Source: Pirellula sp. (lineage in GTDB: Bacteria; Planctomycetota; Planctomycetia; Pirellulales; PNKZ01). Taken from it: 64,000 nt of DNA. The notes below the pieces were generated by a model that was given only the letters and a program-made list of their open reading frames with translations, did no database searches and had not been told where the DNA came from. The position numbers and the translations under genes were made by a program. Positions 33,640 through 44,917 of the stretch are shown one piece after another. The stretch covers positions 62,001 to 126,000 of the forward strand of contig PNKZ01000007.1 in assembly GCA_013822735.1 (NCBI GenBank), given 5' to 3'. Every line of letters begins with the position of its first letter. Position 1 is the stretch's first letter.

Positions 33640-34548
33640 CTACGGCAGCATGCGCGGGCCAAAGTTCGGAGCCGGCAACTTCTTCGTCGGCAGCTTCGCC
33701 GACGCTTCATAGAGCGGCATCGCCTCGGGCAGCCACGCTTTCAGGTCGGTGATGCGCGTGCCGTGGCTCGGGTGGGTCGACATAAATTCCGGCGGAGCGT
33801 TCCCTTTCCCTGTCGATTCCTGCATCCGCTCCCAAAATCGCATGCTCTCGCGCGGGTCGTAGCCGGCGGCGGCCATGATCAGCAGGCCCATGTGGTCGGC
33901 CTCCGACTCGTGGCTTCGGCTGTATTTCAGAATACCGAACTTCGCCCCGGCGTTCAGGACTTGCATCATGCGCAGGCGCTGCTCGGGTGACATATCACCG
34001 GCCGCGCCGCCGACGCTCATCACTCCCATTTGCACGAGCTGCTCTTGCGCCATCCGCTCGGCCCCGTGGTGCGCCAAAGCATGCGATATTTCATGGCCGA
34101 GCACGGTCGCCAGGCCGGCGTCGGTCTCCGCGATCGGCAGAATGCCCGTGTAAACGACGATCTTCCCGCCGGGCAGGCAGAAGGCGTTTTGCTGCTCGCT
34201 GTCGACGACTTCGACCTTCCATTCCATCGGCTGCGACGGCAGCTTCGCCTTGTCGAGAAACATCGGGTTCTCGGCCGCCACGGTAAGTCGATCGGCAATC
34301 GTGCGCACGGCGTCGACCAGCGGGCCGCTCGTGAGTCGGCGTTCGGTCGACAGTACTTCTTGAAACGCCTGCGCGCCCAGCGCCTTCTCTTGCTCGGGAT
34401 TCAGCGCGACGATCTGCTTGCGACCGAACGGCCCCTCTTGGCATTGGCTCATCATCGTGACGCCGATCATGACCGCGCCGATTAAAATCGGCAGCAGCCG
34501 CAACTTAAACGAGCGCCGCGGTTGCTGTTGGGGGTAGCCGTACGACAT
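33640..34548 (-). CDS. M48-family zinc metallopeptidase
   Basis: A 302-residue Ste24/HtpX-like peptidase. A Gln/Pro-rich N-terminus is followed by one membrane or signal segment (RLLPILIGAVMIGVTMM). The zinc motif HEISHALAHHGAER (HExxH, about residues 165-169) is followed by SRSHESEADHMGLLIMAAAGYDP, where the Glu of ESEAD is the third ligand. The family degrades misfolded envelope proteins and includes BepA/YfgC-like forms. ATG 34548 is one of two nearby starts; the alternative is at 34557. Confidence 0.88.
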   Translation of the reverse strand: MSYGYPQQQPRRSFKLRLLPILIGAVMIGVTMMSQCQEGPFGRKQIVALNPEQEKALGAQAFQEVLSTERRLTSGPLVDAVRTIADRLTVAAENPMFLDKAKLPSQPMEWKVEVVDSEQQNAFCLPGGKIVVYTGILPIAETDAGLATVLGHEISHALAHHGAERMAQEQLVQMGVMSVGGAAGDMSPEQRLRMMQVLNAGAKFGILKYSRSHESEADHMGLLIMAAAGYDPRESMRFWERMQESTGKGNAPPEFMSTHPSHGTRITDLKAWLPEAMPLYEASAKLPTKKLPAPNFGPRMLP

Positions 34549-34623
34549 GGGGAGCAACTCCGAAGTTGGGGGCCTGCGCGGCGCTCGCGCGTCATTTCGC
34601 CGCGCGAGTGCCGTCGCCCGCTA

Positions 34624-36721
<2,098 letters not shown>

Positions 36722-36739
36722 ACGCTAGTAACGAAACAG

Positions 36740-36770
36740 GGGCCGGCGAGTTCACTCGCCGGCCCTTTTT
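36740..36770 (+). terminator. Intrinsic terminator after gapA
   Basis: gggccggcgag (36740-36750) pairs perfectly with ctcgccggccc (36755-36765), loop TTCA, followed by five T. Confidence 0.92.
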
Positions 36771-36790
36771 CGTTTCTGGTCAGTAGTGAG

Positions 36791-36836
36791 TGGTCCGTCG
36801 TCCGTAGCAATTCAACGGACAAAGGACTACGGACCA
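36791..36836. repeat. Hairpin near the end of the coiled-coil lipoprotein gene
   Basis: tggtccgt (36791-36798) and acggacca (36829-36836) form an 8-bp stem just downstream of the minus-strand gene end. Its role (terminator or repeat) is unclear. Confidence 0.4.
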
Positions 36837-36839
36837 CCA

Positions 36840-38240
36840 TCACCTCAGCATCGTCGGGCCGCCGAGGGCCGGACCTAATTGCGGGCCTTGTTGTTCTACC
36901 GCGGCCGGCGCTTGCGGAGCCGCGTCGAAGTTTGGCAGCGAGAGCGGCTTGGGAGCCGGCAGCGGGCTCACTTTCGGGCCGCCCCAACGGAGCGGCGCTG
37001 CGGCAGGCTCGGCTTGCGGTACTGCCAGCGTCGCGCGATCTCGAGCGATGTTCACGGCCCCCGCCGGTTGCGCGGCGTTCGAAGTAACCGGCGGCCGCGT
37101 CGCCGTCAGCGGCACCGGCTTCAGGTCTTGGCTCCCGTCGCCCGTCGCCGCGGCGCCGAGTTCAAGCTTCAGATCCTTCTCGGCTTGGAAGCGTTTGCCG
37201 TCTTGCGTCGTAAAGCGCACAAACAGTTTGAGTCGCGAATGTGTCGGCGGTCCGTCGGGCCACGCAAGTTCGAAATGCAATCCGGCCGAGCCGCCGGCGA
37301 CCGCGGGACGATACGTGGCCGCGGCATCTTGCGCCGTGAAGTCCCAACGAGCGTAGCGGCCCCCTTCGCCGATGATCGCCGGATCGATGAGCACCAGCGA
37401 GACGTCGCCGATCGTCGGTACCACCTGACCGCGCGCGTTGCGCGGTTCGAGCAGGATGAAAACTCCCTCGTCCCCCGGAGTGCCGTCGACGTTCCAGCCG
37501 CCGGTGCTGCGATGCAAACCGATCGACGCGACGTTGATGTCGCTCGGGATCTGATCCTGGCCGATCGTCACCGGTTGGGCGCTCGTTTCCCGTCGCGAAG
37601 AATCCGCGCCGGGCATCTCAACGCGCGGCACTTCGCTCGGTGCGCGAAACTTAGGGGACGACATCTCTTTGATCACCGGCTCGGCCTTCGGTAGTCCGGT
37701 CGCTTCTTTCGGTAGAAGTTCCGCCAACATTCCGGAGAGACCGCCGCCCGAGTCGGCGCCGCTCTTGTCATTCACGACGGCGCGGCTCGGCAAGCCTTCC
37801 GGCTTATCGAGGTCCGGCGGCGAAATGACCGGCATCCCGGCAAACGGCGGCAACACTTCCGTCCGCATTCCCATCGGCAATTCGACTTTCGGCGGCGCCG
37901 TGTCATGCGGAATGTCTGCAGGATTTAACGTCGGCGCACTCTCCGCTGGAGACGCGGGCGCGGGAATGATCACACTGCGCGGCGTGAAGAGCGTGCCGTC
38001 GGGCAAGATTTGCGAAGGCCCGGACGACGTCGGCGGGCAGAATTCGCCGGCGGGCAATTTTCCTTGCAAGCGCTCGAGCGTGCGCTGCGAATCTTCGAGT
38101 TTGCTCTCGAGTTCGTAGATGCGATCTTCTTGCAGGCGCAGCTCACGCTCCAGCAACTCGCGCTGCGCCGCGCTTTGGCGACAGCCGAACGTTGCCGTGA
38201 GGCAGAGCAGCAGCAGAAGTGCGCGACGCCGGAAGTCCAT
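36840..38240 (-). CDS. Coiled-coil lipoprotein of unknown function
   Basis: A 466-residue protein with a lipobox (LLCLTATFGC, lipidated Cys near residue 20). A coiled coil follows at once (QRELLERELRLQEDRIYELESKLEDSQRTLERLQGKL, about 25-62), then a long Pro/Ala-rich segment. A conserved-looking beta domain (about 235-385, LHRSTGGWNVDGTPGDEGVFILLEPRNARGQVVP...GLHFELAWPDGPPTHSRLKLFVRFTTQDGKRF) leads into a Pro/Ala tail. Presumably anchored in the envelope. The start was moved to ATG 38240 because the MDFRRRALLLLLCL N-terminus makes a proper lipoprotein signal; the frame stays open to 38285. Confidence 0.7.
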   Translation of the reverse strand: MDFRRRALLLLLCLTATFGCRQSAAQRELLERELRLQEDRIYELESKLEDSQRTLERLQGKLPAGEFCPPTSSGPSQILPDGTLFTPRSVIIPAPASPAESAPTLNPADIPHDTAPPKVELPMGMRTEVLPPFAGMPVISPPDLDKPEGLPSRAVVNDKSGADSGGGLSGMLAELLPKEATGLPKAEPVIKEMSSPKFRAPSEVPRVEMPGADSSRRETSAQPVTIGQDQIPSDINVASIGLHRSTGGWNVDGTPGDEGVFILLEPRNARGQVVPTIGDVSLVLIDPAIIGEGGRYARWDFTAQDAAATYRPAVAGGSAGLHFELAWPDGPPTHSRLKLFVRFTTQDGKRFQAEKDLKLELGAAATGDGSQDLKPVPLTATRPPVTSNAAQPAGAVNIARDRATLAVPQAEPAAAPLRWGGPKVSPLPAPKPLSLPNFDAAPQAPAAVEQQGPQLGPALGGPTMLR

Positions 38241-38403
38241 TTCGAGCCGAGAGTTGACGAGCAAGGTCGGCTGCCGCGAATCCATCCGCGGGCAGGGGCG
38301 GAATGGTCGCTTTTTTGCCGGCCGACGTCAACGGCAAGCTGCCGCCTCCGAGCGGGGCGTAGCCCACGGAGCAGTGCCGGCAACCATAGCGTGCGTCGCC
38401 GGA

Positions 38404-38511
38404 TGGCTGGGGCAGAACACAGTGGTGCCCCAGAAACCTTGTTGCGGCCGAAACTAGGGCTTCGCCTTCGGCTCCCGCCCCAGCCACCCGCGACGGACGG
38501 TTGCTACCGTG
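38404..38511. repeat. Dispersed palindromic repeat, copy 1
   Basis: Starts tggctggggcagaac, with cagtggtgccccag after it, and ends near ccccagccacccgcgacg followed by ttgctaccgt. A near-identical left end, the same right-end motif and the same trailing ttg(c/t)taccgt recur at 51956-52063. The ends are inverted (tggctgggg/ccccagcca). Intergenic, between the coiled-coil lipoprotein and ASCH genes. Confidence 0.75.
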
Positions 38512-38863
38512 ACGATCGTTTCTTCTTCGCGGCCCGTTCTTCCATGGCGGCGGCGGATTCTTCGGCGTTCATGCACCGGAAGCGAACGCGGTAGGCCTGA
38601 TGCCCGTCGGCGAGTTGTTCGGCGTAAAGTGCCTGAATCTCGGCGAGTAGCGCGGCCGCGGTCGGGAACCCGTCGAGCCGGGCATCTTCATCGGTCAGTT
38701 CTTCAAGGCGAACAGGATCGACGGCCGTCACCCAAATATAACCGACGCCCGGAATGTAGCTCCGCTGCCCTGCGCGGAAGCGGCACACTTTCCACAGCCG
38801 AACGGTTTGCGTCTTCGCCCCTGCGCGAATCGCTGCCAGAAATTTCTTCTTGAAAAGCAACAT
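38504..38863 (-). CDS. ASCH-domain protein
   Basis: A 119-residue protein: MLLFKKKFLAAIRAGAKTQTVRLWKV...AGQRSYIPGVGYIWVTAVDPVRLEELTDEDARLDGF, which matches the ASCH fold (PUA-like RNA-binding, possible translation or RNA-processing cofactor), followed by a basic tail (AAKKKRSSR). The frame extends far upstream without protein-like content; ATG 38863 fits the domain. Its end overlaps the right end of the dispersed repeat. Confidence 0.75.
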   Translation of the reverse strand: MLLFKKKFLAAIRAGAKTQTVRLWKVCRFRAGQRSYIPGVGYIWVTAVDPVRLEELTDEDARLDGFPTAAALLAEIQALYAEQLADGHQAYRVRFRCMNAEESAAAMEERAAKKKRSSR

Positions 38864-39019
38864 GCGAGCCAATTTATGGACCGCCCGCTGCAGGGTCAAA
38901 CTTTCCAATGGCCGACCCACAAGCGACGACCGCCCTGTTTGCATGCCGCCGGCGAGACAATTATGCTGCGTTCCGCCGCCGCATTGCCTATCGCACCATT
39001 TTTCGGAGATCGCCGAGCC

Positions 39020-39967
39020 ATGAAACGTCGTGAATTCCTTCAAGCCGCCGCCGCTGCGGCCTTTGCCTCTTCGCTGCTCGGCGCATCCCGTTCCTTCGCC
39101 GCCGCACCTTTTCGCAAAGTGCTGTTCTTCACGAAGAGCGCCGGCTTCCAACACTCGGCCATCAAGCGCGAAAAGGAAGGCGACCTCGGCTTCGCCGAGA
39201 GAACGTTGATCGATCTCGGCAAGCAACACGGCTTCGAAGTGACCGCCACGAAAGACGGCAGCGTGTTCGACGGCGACCTCGACCAATACGACGCCTACTT
39301 CTTCTACACGACCGGCGACCTCACGCAGCCGGGCAACGACAAGAACCCGCCGATGTCGAAGGAAGGGAAGCAGAAGCTGTTCGACGCCGTCGCCGGCGGC
39401 AAAGGCTTCTTGGCCTCGCATTGCGGCAGCGATACGTTCCACTCGAAGGGTCCGAGCCGCGAAGAACAGAAGCCGGAAGACATCGATCCGTACATCAAGA
39501 TGCTCGGCGGCGAGTTCATCAGCCACGGCCCGCAACAGAAGGGGCGGATGATCGTGAAGTCACCGACGTTCCCCGGCCTGAGCGGCGTCGGCGATTCGTT
39601 CGAGATTCATGACGAATGGTATTCGCTGCGGAATTTCGCGCCGGATCTGCAAGTGATCCTGCTGCAAGACACGCAAGGGATGACGGGGGAAGACTACGAG
39701 CGTCCGCCGTATCCCGCGACTTGGGCCCGTCAACACGGCAAGGGACGGGTGTTCTACACCTCGATGGGACACCGCGAAGACGTTTGGACGAACCCGACGT
39801 TTCAGCAGATCCTGCTCGGCGGCTTGAACTGGGCCGTGGGGAACGTGGAATTCGCCGTCGCTCCGAACTTGGAGCAAGCGGCGCCGGGCGCACGGATCAT
39901 GCCGCCGCCGAAGAAGCCGAAGCCGGACGTCAAACCGAAGAAGCCGGCTGCGAAGCCTGCGGCCTAG
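39020..39967 (+). CDS. Secreted ThuA-domain protein
   Basis: A 315-residue protein with a Tat-like signal (MKRREFLQAAAAAAFASSLLGA). The ThuA domain (about 28-270) has FRKVLFFTKSAGFQHSAI, YDAYFFYTTGDLT, GGKGFLASHCGSDTFHS and a late WARQHGKGRVFYTSMGHREDVW. ThuA is a glutamine-amidotransferase-like fold seen in trehalose utilisation and in many planctomycete secreted proteins; it lacks a proven activity. A Lys/Pro-rich tail ends the protein. The classical single Arg pair is RR at residues 3-4. Confidence 0.88.
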   Translation: MKRREFLQAAAAAAFASSLLGASRSFAAAPFRKVLFFTKSAGFQHSAIKREKEGDLGFAERTLIDLGKQHGFEVTATKDGSVFDGDLDQYDAYFFYTTGDLTQPGNDKNPPMSKEGKQKLFDAVAGGKGFLASHCGSDTFHSKGPSREEQKPEDIDPYIKMLGGEFISHGPQQKGRMIVKSPTFPGLSGVGDSFEIHDEWYSLRNFAPDLQVILLQDTQGMTGEDYERPPYPATWARQHGKGRVFYTSMGHREDVWTNPTFQQILLGGLNWAVGNVEFAVAPNLEQAAPGARIMPPPKKPKPDVKPKKPAAKPAA

Positions 39968-39997
39968 TTCGGCGATATTGCGACTTTCAAGGGGTAC

Positions 39998-40073
39998 CGT
40001 GGCCACGCTTGCGTGGCCACGTTTTTAAGCCTGCCCGGGTTCCCAATGCATGGCCACGTAAAACGTGGCCATG
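39998..40073 (+). terminator. Terminator and second GTGGCCACG hairpin after ThuA
   Basis: cgtggccacg (39998-40007) and cgtggccacg (40012-40021) form a 10-bp stem followed by five T (40022-40026): an intrinsic terminator. A second stem, catggccacgt (40049-40059) with acgtggccatg (40063-40073), follows. The GTGGCCAC core occurs four times in 76 bp. Confidence 0.75.
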
Positions 40074-40112
40074 GCACGCCCGCTCGCCACTAGTCACGCG
40101 CCACGTCTGCGA

Positions 40113-43100
40113 CTAGTTCATGCCGAGATCGCGGAGGAAGTCGGCGAGTTCGGCGTCTTCGTCGGCCGGGGCCTTTTTGGCGGTCACCGGTTGCGACGAG
40201 TTCTTTTCTTCTTCGCCCGACTCGGCTGGAGATTCTTCGACGATGTCGAGCACTTCAAGTCCGTCGACGATGGGAGCTTCCTCAGAAACCTCGAGGTCGA
40301 GGAAATCAAGATTGAGTCCGGTGTCCGTCGCCGCCGCGCCGTTCGCCGAGGGAGCGGTTTCCGCGGGGCTCGGCTCGTCCGACAATTCGTCGAGCGAGAT
40401 GACGAACTCTTCTTCCTGTTCGGCCGGGGCCGGCGGGGCCACCGATTCTAGATCGGCGAACAGATCTGCTTGCGCTTCGGCTGGAGTTTCCGCCGGCGTC
40501 GCCGTGCCGGATTGATCGAGCACTGCTTCCGCTTCTTGTTCTTTGGTCAAGAAATCGAAGTCGGCGTCGCCGAGCGATGCTGCCGAGTCGCTCGCGGTTT
40601 CCGCCGGCGGAGCGGAGGCGTCGTCCCCGAAGTCGAAGACTTCAAACGAAGAGCCGTCCGCGGAGGCGGCGAGAGCGGAATCCGGAGCGACCGATTCCGG
40701 CGGCGATTCGAAGGAGTCAAACGATTCGAACGACGGCGCGGCGGAAGCGTCCGCGGGCGTTTCCGCCGCTGCGTTCGGAGTGGTCGGCGCCTTAGCGCGC
40801 GGCGTGAAGTTACGGCCGGCCGGTTCTTCCGGTTCCATTTCCGGAACGTCATGGCGCGGACGTTGCAGATGAACGCGCGCCAGCGGCCGGAGCGACGACG
40901 ACATTCGGAGGTCGACGTCGATATGCGCGGGTCGACGCGGCGCGGTCGGCGGCGCCACTTCCGCGGTCGGTTCCACCACCTGTTCCCCGACGGGTTCCAC
41001 GGCACCCTGCTGTTCCGTCGCGTCGGCCGTCGCTTCCGGCAACGATGCAGTAAGTTCTTCACTCAAGAAGTCGAGTTCGAGTTGATCGGCGGCGGGGGGC
41101 GCCGCATTCGCCGATTCCGCGATCGGAGATTCGGCCTCCGGCGACTCGAGCGACCACTCGGTTGCGGCGACTTCCGACTCCGCCGTCGGCGCGAGTTCGT
41201 CGACGTTGAAATCGAACTCGGCCGCTTCGTCGGCAGGCTTGGCCTCAGACGCTTCACTCCACGACGGAGCAGCGGATGCTTGTTCGGCGACAACTGGTGA
41301 TTCGGCGGCCGGCGTTTCCGAAGAGCCGAGGTCGCTCAGGAAATCGTCGAACATATCATCGGCCGATTCTTTCGCCGGAGCAACGTTTGCCTCGGCGGCC
41401 GGAGCATCGGTGGATGGAGCGTCGGCGACTGGAGCGTCGACGGCAAACGTATCGAACATCGCGGTCGCATCGAAGTCGGCAGCGGGCGCGACGCCCGCCG
41501 CGGCTTCTAACGGCGGCGATTCAGAACCGAAGTCCGGTGCGAGTGCGTCCGCGGCACCGATGCCCGGCGTGTCGACGGCGGGGGTTTCCGGCGACGCGAG
41601 GCCGGAGAACATTTCCGTCGCGGCAGAGTCACCGGGCGATGCGTCAGCGGGTGCAAAGTCGTCCAGCGGAATCGGAGCGTCGTCGAGCGGAATCGGCGCG
41701 TCGATCGGCTTTACCGGATTCGCGATCACGGGCTGATAGCCCGACCGTGCGGCCGGCGCAACCGGACCGGACTTCTTCGCTCCCCCCTTCTTCGGCGACG
41801 CCTTCTTCGAACCGCCGAACAACAACTTCACCTTATCTAACAGCGAGGGCCCCTTAGCGGCCGGCTTCTTTGCGACGGGGCTCGACGGCGTAGCTTTCGC
41901 GGCCGGAGCAAATGAAATGGGTTCCGGCTCCGCACCCGGCTTCGCTTCGGCGACCGCTTCCGAATCCGACGTCGGAGAAGCGAACATGTCGAAATCGACG
42001 ACCGCTTCGCTCTCCGTCTGCGCTTCCGGCGCCTTGGCTTCGGCCGCCTCGAGCGACTCAAAGTCAAATTCGGCGGCCGGCGCCTGCGGTGAATCGAAAT
42101 TGAATTCCGGGACTTGCGCGGCGCTCGCGGCAGGCGCATCCACAGCCGGCGGTTCGGCGGCGGAGAACATCGCCGTGGCGTCGAGGTCTGCTGTGGGTGC
42201 GACGGCGTCGTCGGCCGCTAGGAAATCGAAATCGTCGGCCGGCTGCTTTGCCGACGGTTGAACCGTTTCGACCTTCGACTCGTCGGAGACGTCGGCGAGG
42301 AAGTCGAAGTTCGCGTCCTCCGCGGCCGGTGCTGCAGCAGCAGGTTCGACCTTCACTTCATCGATCACGAAAGCGTCGAAATCGAATTCCGCGGCAGGCT
42401 TCGCTTCCTCTGCGACAGGCGACTCGGCAATCGGCGCTTCGGCAACATCTGCCGCCGGGGAGTCGAGATCGAGTGCGTCAAAATTCAGCGTGGCTTCAAA
42501 CGACGGCTCCTCCGAAGGCTTTTCTTCGGAGCCCAGCTCAGGCGTGACCGACGGAAGCTCGGCAGCAGGCGGCAGTTCAATTTTTGCCGCGGCGGGCGCT
42601 TCGGCATCCAAGAATGCGAACGAATCTTCGGCCGACTCCTTTACGTCGGCCGCCTTGGTGTCGCCGGCTTCGGGTTCCGCAAACGCGGAGAAGTCCGGCT
42701 CCTTTTCGCCGGAGGCTTCCGCCGGCGCCATGCTCGGTAGCTCGGCCGCGACGGCGGGCTTCTCTTCGAGATCGTCTAAGAAACTGAAGTCATCGGACTT
42801 CGACGGCTCGGTCGCATCAACAACCGGCGGGGCTTCGGCGACCGGCGTGACATCGACATCGTCGAGAAAATCAAAGTCGGACACCGTCGCCGACGCCGAA
42901 TCCTCGGCAGGTGCTTCGGCGCGCGCCTCAACAATCGGCGATTCGGCTTCCGGCGCACTGATCTCAACCGTCTTCTCGTCCACGGCCGCTTCGGCGGGGG
43001 GACCGATAACGACGTCTTGTGTTTCCGACATCGCGGAGAAATCAAACTCCGGCTTCTCCGCTTCCGGCTCCGGCAGCGCAACTTCCGACGATTCCGCCGG

Positions 43101-44474
43101 TGCGAGCGACGGCACTTCCTCGAGTGCCGCGGACGCCGGCTCCGAGGATGCGACATCCACGTCGCTCAGGAAGTCGTCGAGATCGAAGTCTGCTTCCGAA
43201 GCAGCTTCCGGCGGGGCGGAAGCTTCCGGCGATTCGATCGTCGGCGCGGCTTCGGCTTTCGGCTCCCAATCCACTGCCCCAGGCGCAACTTTCTCGTCGG
43301 CGGCGGGCAGATCCAAATCGCCGAACATGTCGTTGAGATCGAACTCGTCGGACGCCGCCGCATCGGAAGCAACCGGCGGTTCTACGGCAGGTTTCGCCGC
43401 GGCAGGGGGCGGCGCGATTTTCGGGGCATCGGCCTTCTTGGGCGGTTCGACAATATTTGCCGCGGCCGCGGGCTTCACATCGTCGAGATCGCTCAGGAAG
43501 TCAAAATCGATGTCGCCCGGCTTCACGTCGTCACTGGGCAACAAGTCTTCCATCGGCGCGGCCGCCGACGGTTTCTCGTCGTCATCACCGATGCCCGAGA
43601 AGTCGATCGTTTGTTCGAAATCGTCCGCTTTCGGAGCGGGCGCGGGTGCCTTCGCGGCGGGGGGAGCGACCTTCGGGGATTTTGCTTCTTTGGGCGGCGC
43701 TGTCGGTTTGGGAGGCGCTGCAGGCGCCTTTGCTACGGGCTCGTCGAGTCCCAGATCGCTTAGATCAATTTCCGACGTGTCTTTCGACGCGGGCGCTTGC
43801 TTTTGTTCTTCGGCTAAATCGTCGAGCAAGAAGTCGACGTCGATCTCGGAAGTTTCATTCACTTCCTTCGTGGGCGGCCCGATTTTCGGAGACTTGTCGG
43901 CATCCGATTTCGCCTTGGCCGGTTTCGCCGGCTCTTGAATGGTCGGCGCGCCGCTGCCCGATTTCTTTTCTTTCGCTTCGGGCGGAGCATTCTTAGCAGG
44001 CTTGCCCGGCGCAACGGCGGGCGCCTTCGCTTCGACTTTCTTCTCGACCTTAGGTTTCGCCGGTGCGGGCTTCGCAGGCGCGTCGTCGTCGAGCAAGAAG
44101 TCCAGATCGAGTTCGTCCGAGTCGATCGCTTGCGTGTCGGCCAGGGGATCGGGCGCCTTCATCCGACTGACATGCGACGTGGGAGCTTCATACTCGGCGC
44201 GAAACGTCAGCGGTCCGATCGCGAGAATCTGGCCCGGCTGAACAACCACGGCCTTGTCAATTTTTTCGCCATCGACAAACGTGCCGTTCGACGAGCCGTT
44301 GTCCTGTATGACCAATTCACCATTCTTCTCAAACAGTCGGCAGTGCTCACGACTGACCGTCGGATGCGAGATCATGAGATCCGCTTTGTTTCCGCGGCCG
44401 ATCGTCATCGGCAAACGAAGCTTCACTTCGCCCATATTGGCTTTGCCGCCGATCACTACCAACTTTGCTTCCAT
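40113..44474 (-). CDS. Giant FHA-domain protein with acidic motif-repeat tail
   Basis: A 1453-residue protein. Residues 1-95 form an FHA domain with the key phosphothreonine-binding elements IGRGNKADLMISHPTVSREHC and NGSSNGTFVDGEKI. The rest is Ala/Pro/Glu/Asp/Ser-rich, largely disordered and strongly acidic. It carries about twenty short motifs of the type (L/F/V)DFL(L/S/D)D(D/L), e.g. LDFLLDDDAP, FDFLADVSDE, DDFLSDLG, LDFLDLEVSEE and at the very end ADFLRDLGMN. One basic island lies near residues 865-905 (LLDKVKLLFGGSKKASPKKGG). There is no membrane segment or catalytic domain. Likely a multivalent cytoplasmic scaffold recognising phosphorylated partners; function unknown. ATG 44474 gives a complete FHA fold. 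Confidence 0.88.
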   Translation of the reverse strand: MEAKLVVIGGKANMGEVKLRLPMTIGRGNKADLMISHPTVSREHCRLFEKNGELVIQDNGSSNGTFVDGEKIDKAVVVQPGQILAIGPLTFRAEYEAPTSHVSRMKAPDPLADTQAIDSDELDLDFLLDDDAPAKPAPAKPKVEKKVEAKAPAVAPGKPAKNAPPEAKEKKSGSGAPTIQEPAKPAKAKSDADKSPKIGPPTKEVNETSEIDVDFLLDDLAEEQKQAPASKDTSEIDLSDLGLDEPVAKAPAAPPKPTAPPKEAKSPKVAPPAAKAPAPAPKADDFEQTIDFSGIGDDDEKPSAAAPMEDLLPSDDVKPGDIDFDFLSDLDDVKPAAAANIVEPPKKADAPKIAPPPAAAKPAVEPPVASDAAASDEFDLNDMFGDLDLPAADEKVAPGAVDWEPKAEAAPTIESPEASAPPEAASEADFDLDDFLSDVDVASSEPASAALEEVPSLAPAESSEVALPEPEAEKPEFDFSAMSETQDVVIGPPAEAAVDEKTVEISAPEAESPIVEARAEAPAEDSASATVSDFDFLDDVDVTPVAEAPPVVDATEPSKSDDFSFLDDLEEKPAVAAELPSMAPAEASGEKEPDFSAFAEPEAGDTKAADVKESAEDSFAFLDAEAPAAAKIELPPAAELPSVTPELGSEEKPSEEPSFEATLNFDALDLDSPAADVAEAPIAESPVAEEAKPAAEFDFDAFVIDEVKVEPAAAAPAAEDANFDFLADVSDESKVETVQPSAKQPADDFDFLAADDAVAPTADLDATAMFSAAEPPAVDAPAASAAQVPEFNFDSPQAPAAEFDFESLEAAEAKAPEAQTESEAVVDFDMFASPTSDSEAVAEAKPGAEPEPISFAPAAKATPSSPVAKKPAAKGPSLLDKVKLLFGGSKKASPKKGGAKKSGPVAPAARSGYQPVIANPVKPIDAPIPLDDAPIPLDDFAPADASPGDSAATEMFSGLASPETPAVDTPGIGAADALAPDFGSESPPLEAAAGVAPAADFDATAMFDTFAVDAPVADAPSTDAPAAEANVAPAKESADDMFDDFLSDLGSSETPAAESPVVAEQASAAPSWSEASEAKPADEAAEFDFNVDELAPTAESEVAATEWSLESPEAESPIAESANAAPPAADQLELDFLSEELTASLPEATADATEQQGAVEPVGEQVVEPTAEVAPPTAPRRPAHIDVDLRMSSSLRPLARVHLQRPRHDVPEMEPEEPAGRNFTPRAKAPTTPNAAAETPADASAAPSFESFDSFESPPESVAPDSALAASADGSSFEVFDFGDDASAPPAETASDSAASLGDADFDFLTKEQEAEAVLDQSGTATPAETPAEAQADLFADLESVAPPAPAEQEEEFVISLDELSDEPSPAETAPSANGAAATDTGLNLDFLDLEVSEEAPIVDGLEVLDIVEESPAESGEEEKNSSQPVTAKKAPADEDAELADFLRDLGMN

Positions 44475-44844
44475 AAATGCGTATCTCCCCGACCTTATCA
44501 GGCCGGTTCCGCCGGGCGCGTGGGAATGGGGAATTCAGGCGAGTGCGAACAGGTGACCAGCCGTGGTCGAGAGGGAAAACTTCGGAACCTCGTCGTACCG
44601 ACGTCTCACGGGCCATTTCCGAGCAAAATTGGCCTGTAAACCTTTACTATAGCCGGCATTCGGACAGTCGCAACTTTTCATCCTGAAACGCCTTAACGAT
44701 CCTTCGCATTAAGGGCACTTGCGTCCCGTAACTCGCAACATATAATCGCTGATTCGTCGTCTGGTGCGGATTTCCGCGTCCGTCTTCGCGGTTCGATTGA
44801 ACTCGGGGCCGGGCATTGCCGATAATCCGTGTTGTCACGATTTT
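44475..44844. other. Region between FHA gene and tRNA-Gly
   Basis: Upstream region of the minus-strand FHA gene and leader of the tRNA. Apart from the promoter at 44719-44746 I see no other feature or convincing ORF. Confidence 0.5.
44719..44746 (+). promoter_or_regulatory. Probable promoter for tRNA-Gly
   Basis: TTGCGT (44719-44724), 16-nt spacer, perfect TATAAT (44741-44746), oriented towards the tRNA about 100 nt downstream. Confidence 0.55.
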
Positions 44845-44917
44845 GCGGGTGTAGCTCAGTTGGTAGAGCACCACGTTGCCAACGTGGTTGTCGTCGGTTC
44901 GAATCCGATCACCCGCT
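44845..44917 (+). tRNA. tRNA-Gly (GCC)
   Basis: A 73-nt cloverleaf: acceptor gcgggtg (44845-44851) pairs with cacccgc (44910-44916), discriminator T. The anticodon stem ccacg/cgtgg encloses loop ttgccaa with anticodon GCC at 44878-44880. The T-loop ttcgaat is canonical. CCA is not encoded. It decodes GGC/GGU glycine codons. Confidence 0.97.

Noticed and set aside
42490-43938. 482-residue Ser/Ala-rich plus-strand ORF
   Set aside because: It lies opposite the repetitive tail of the FHA gene and only mirrors its composition.
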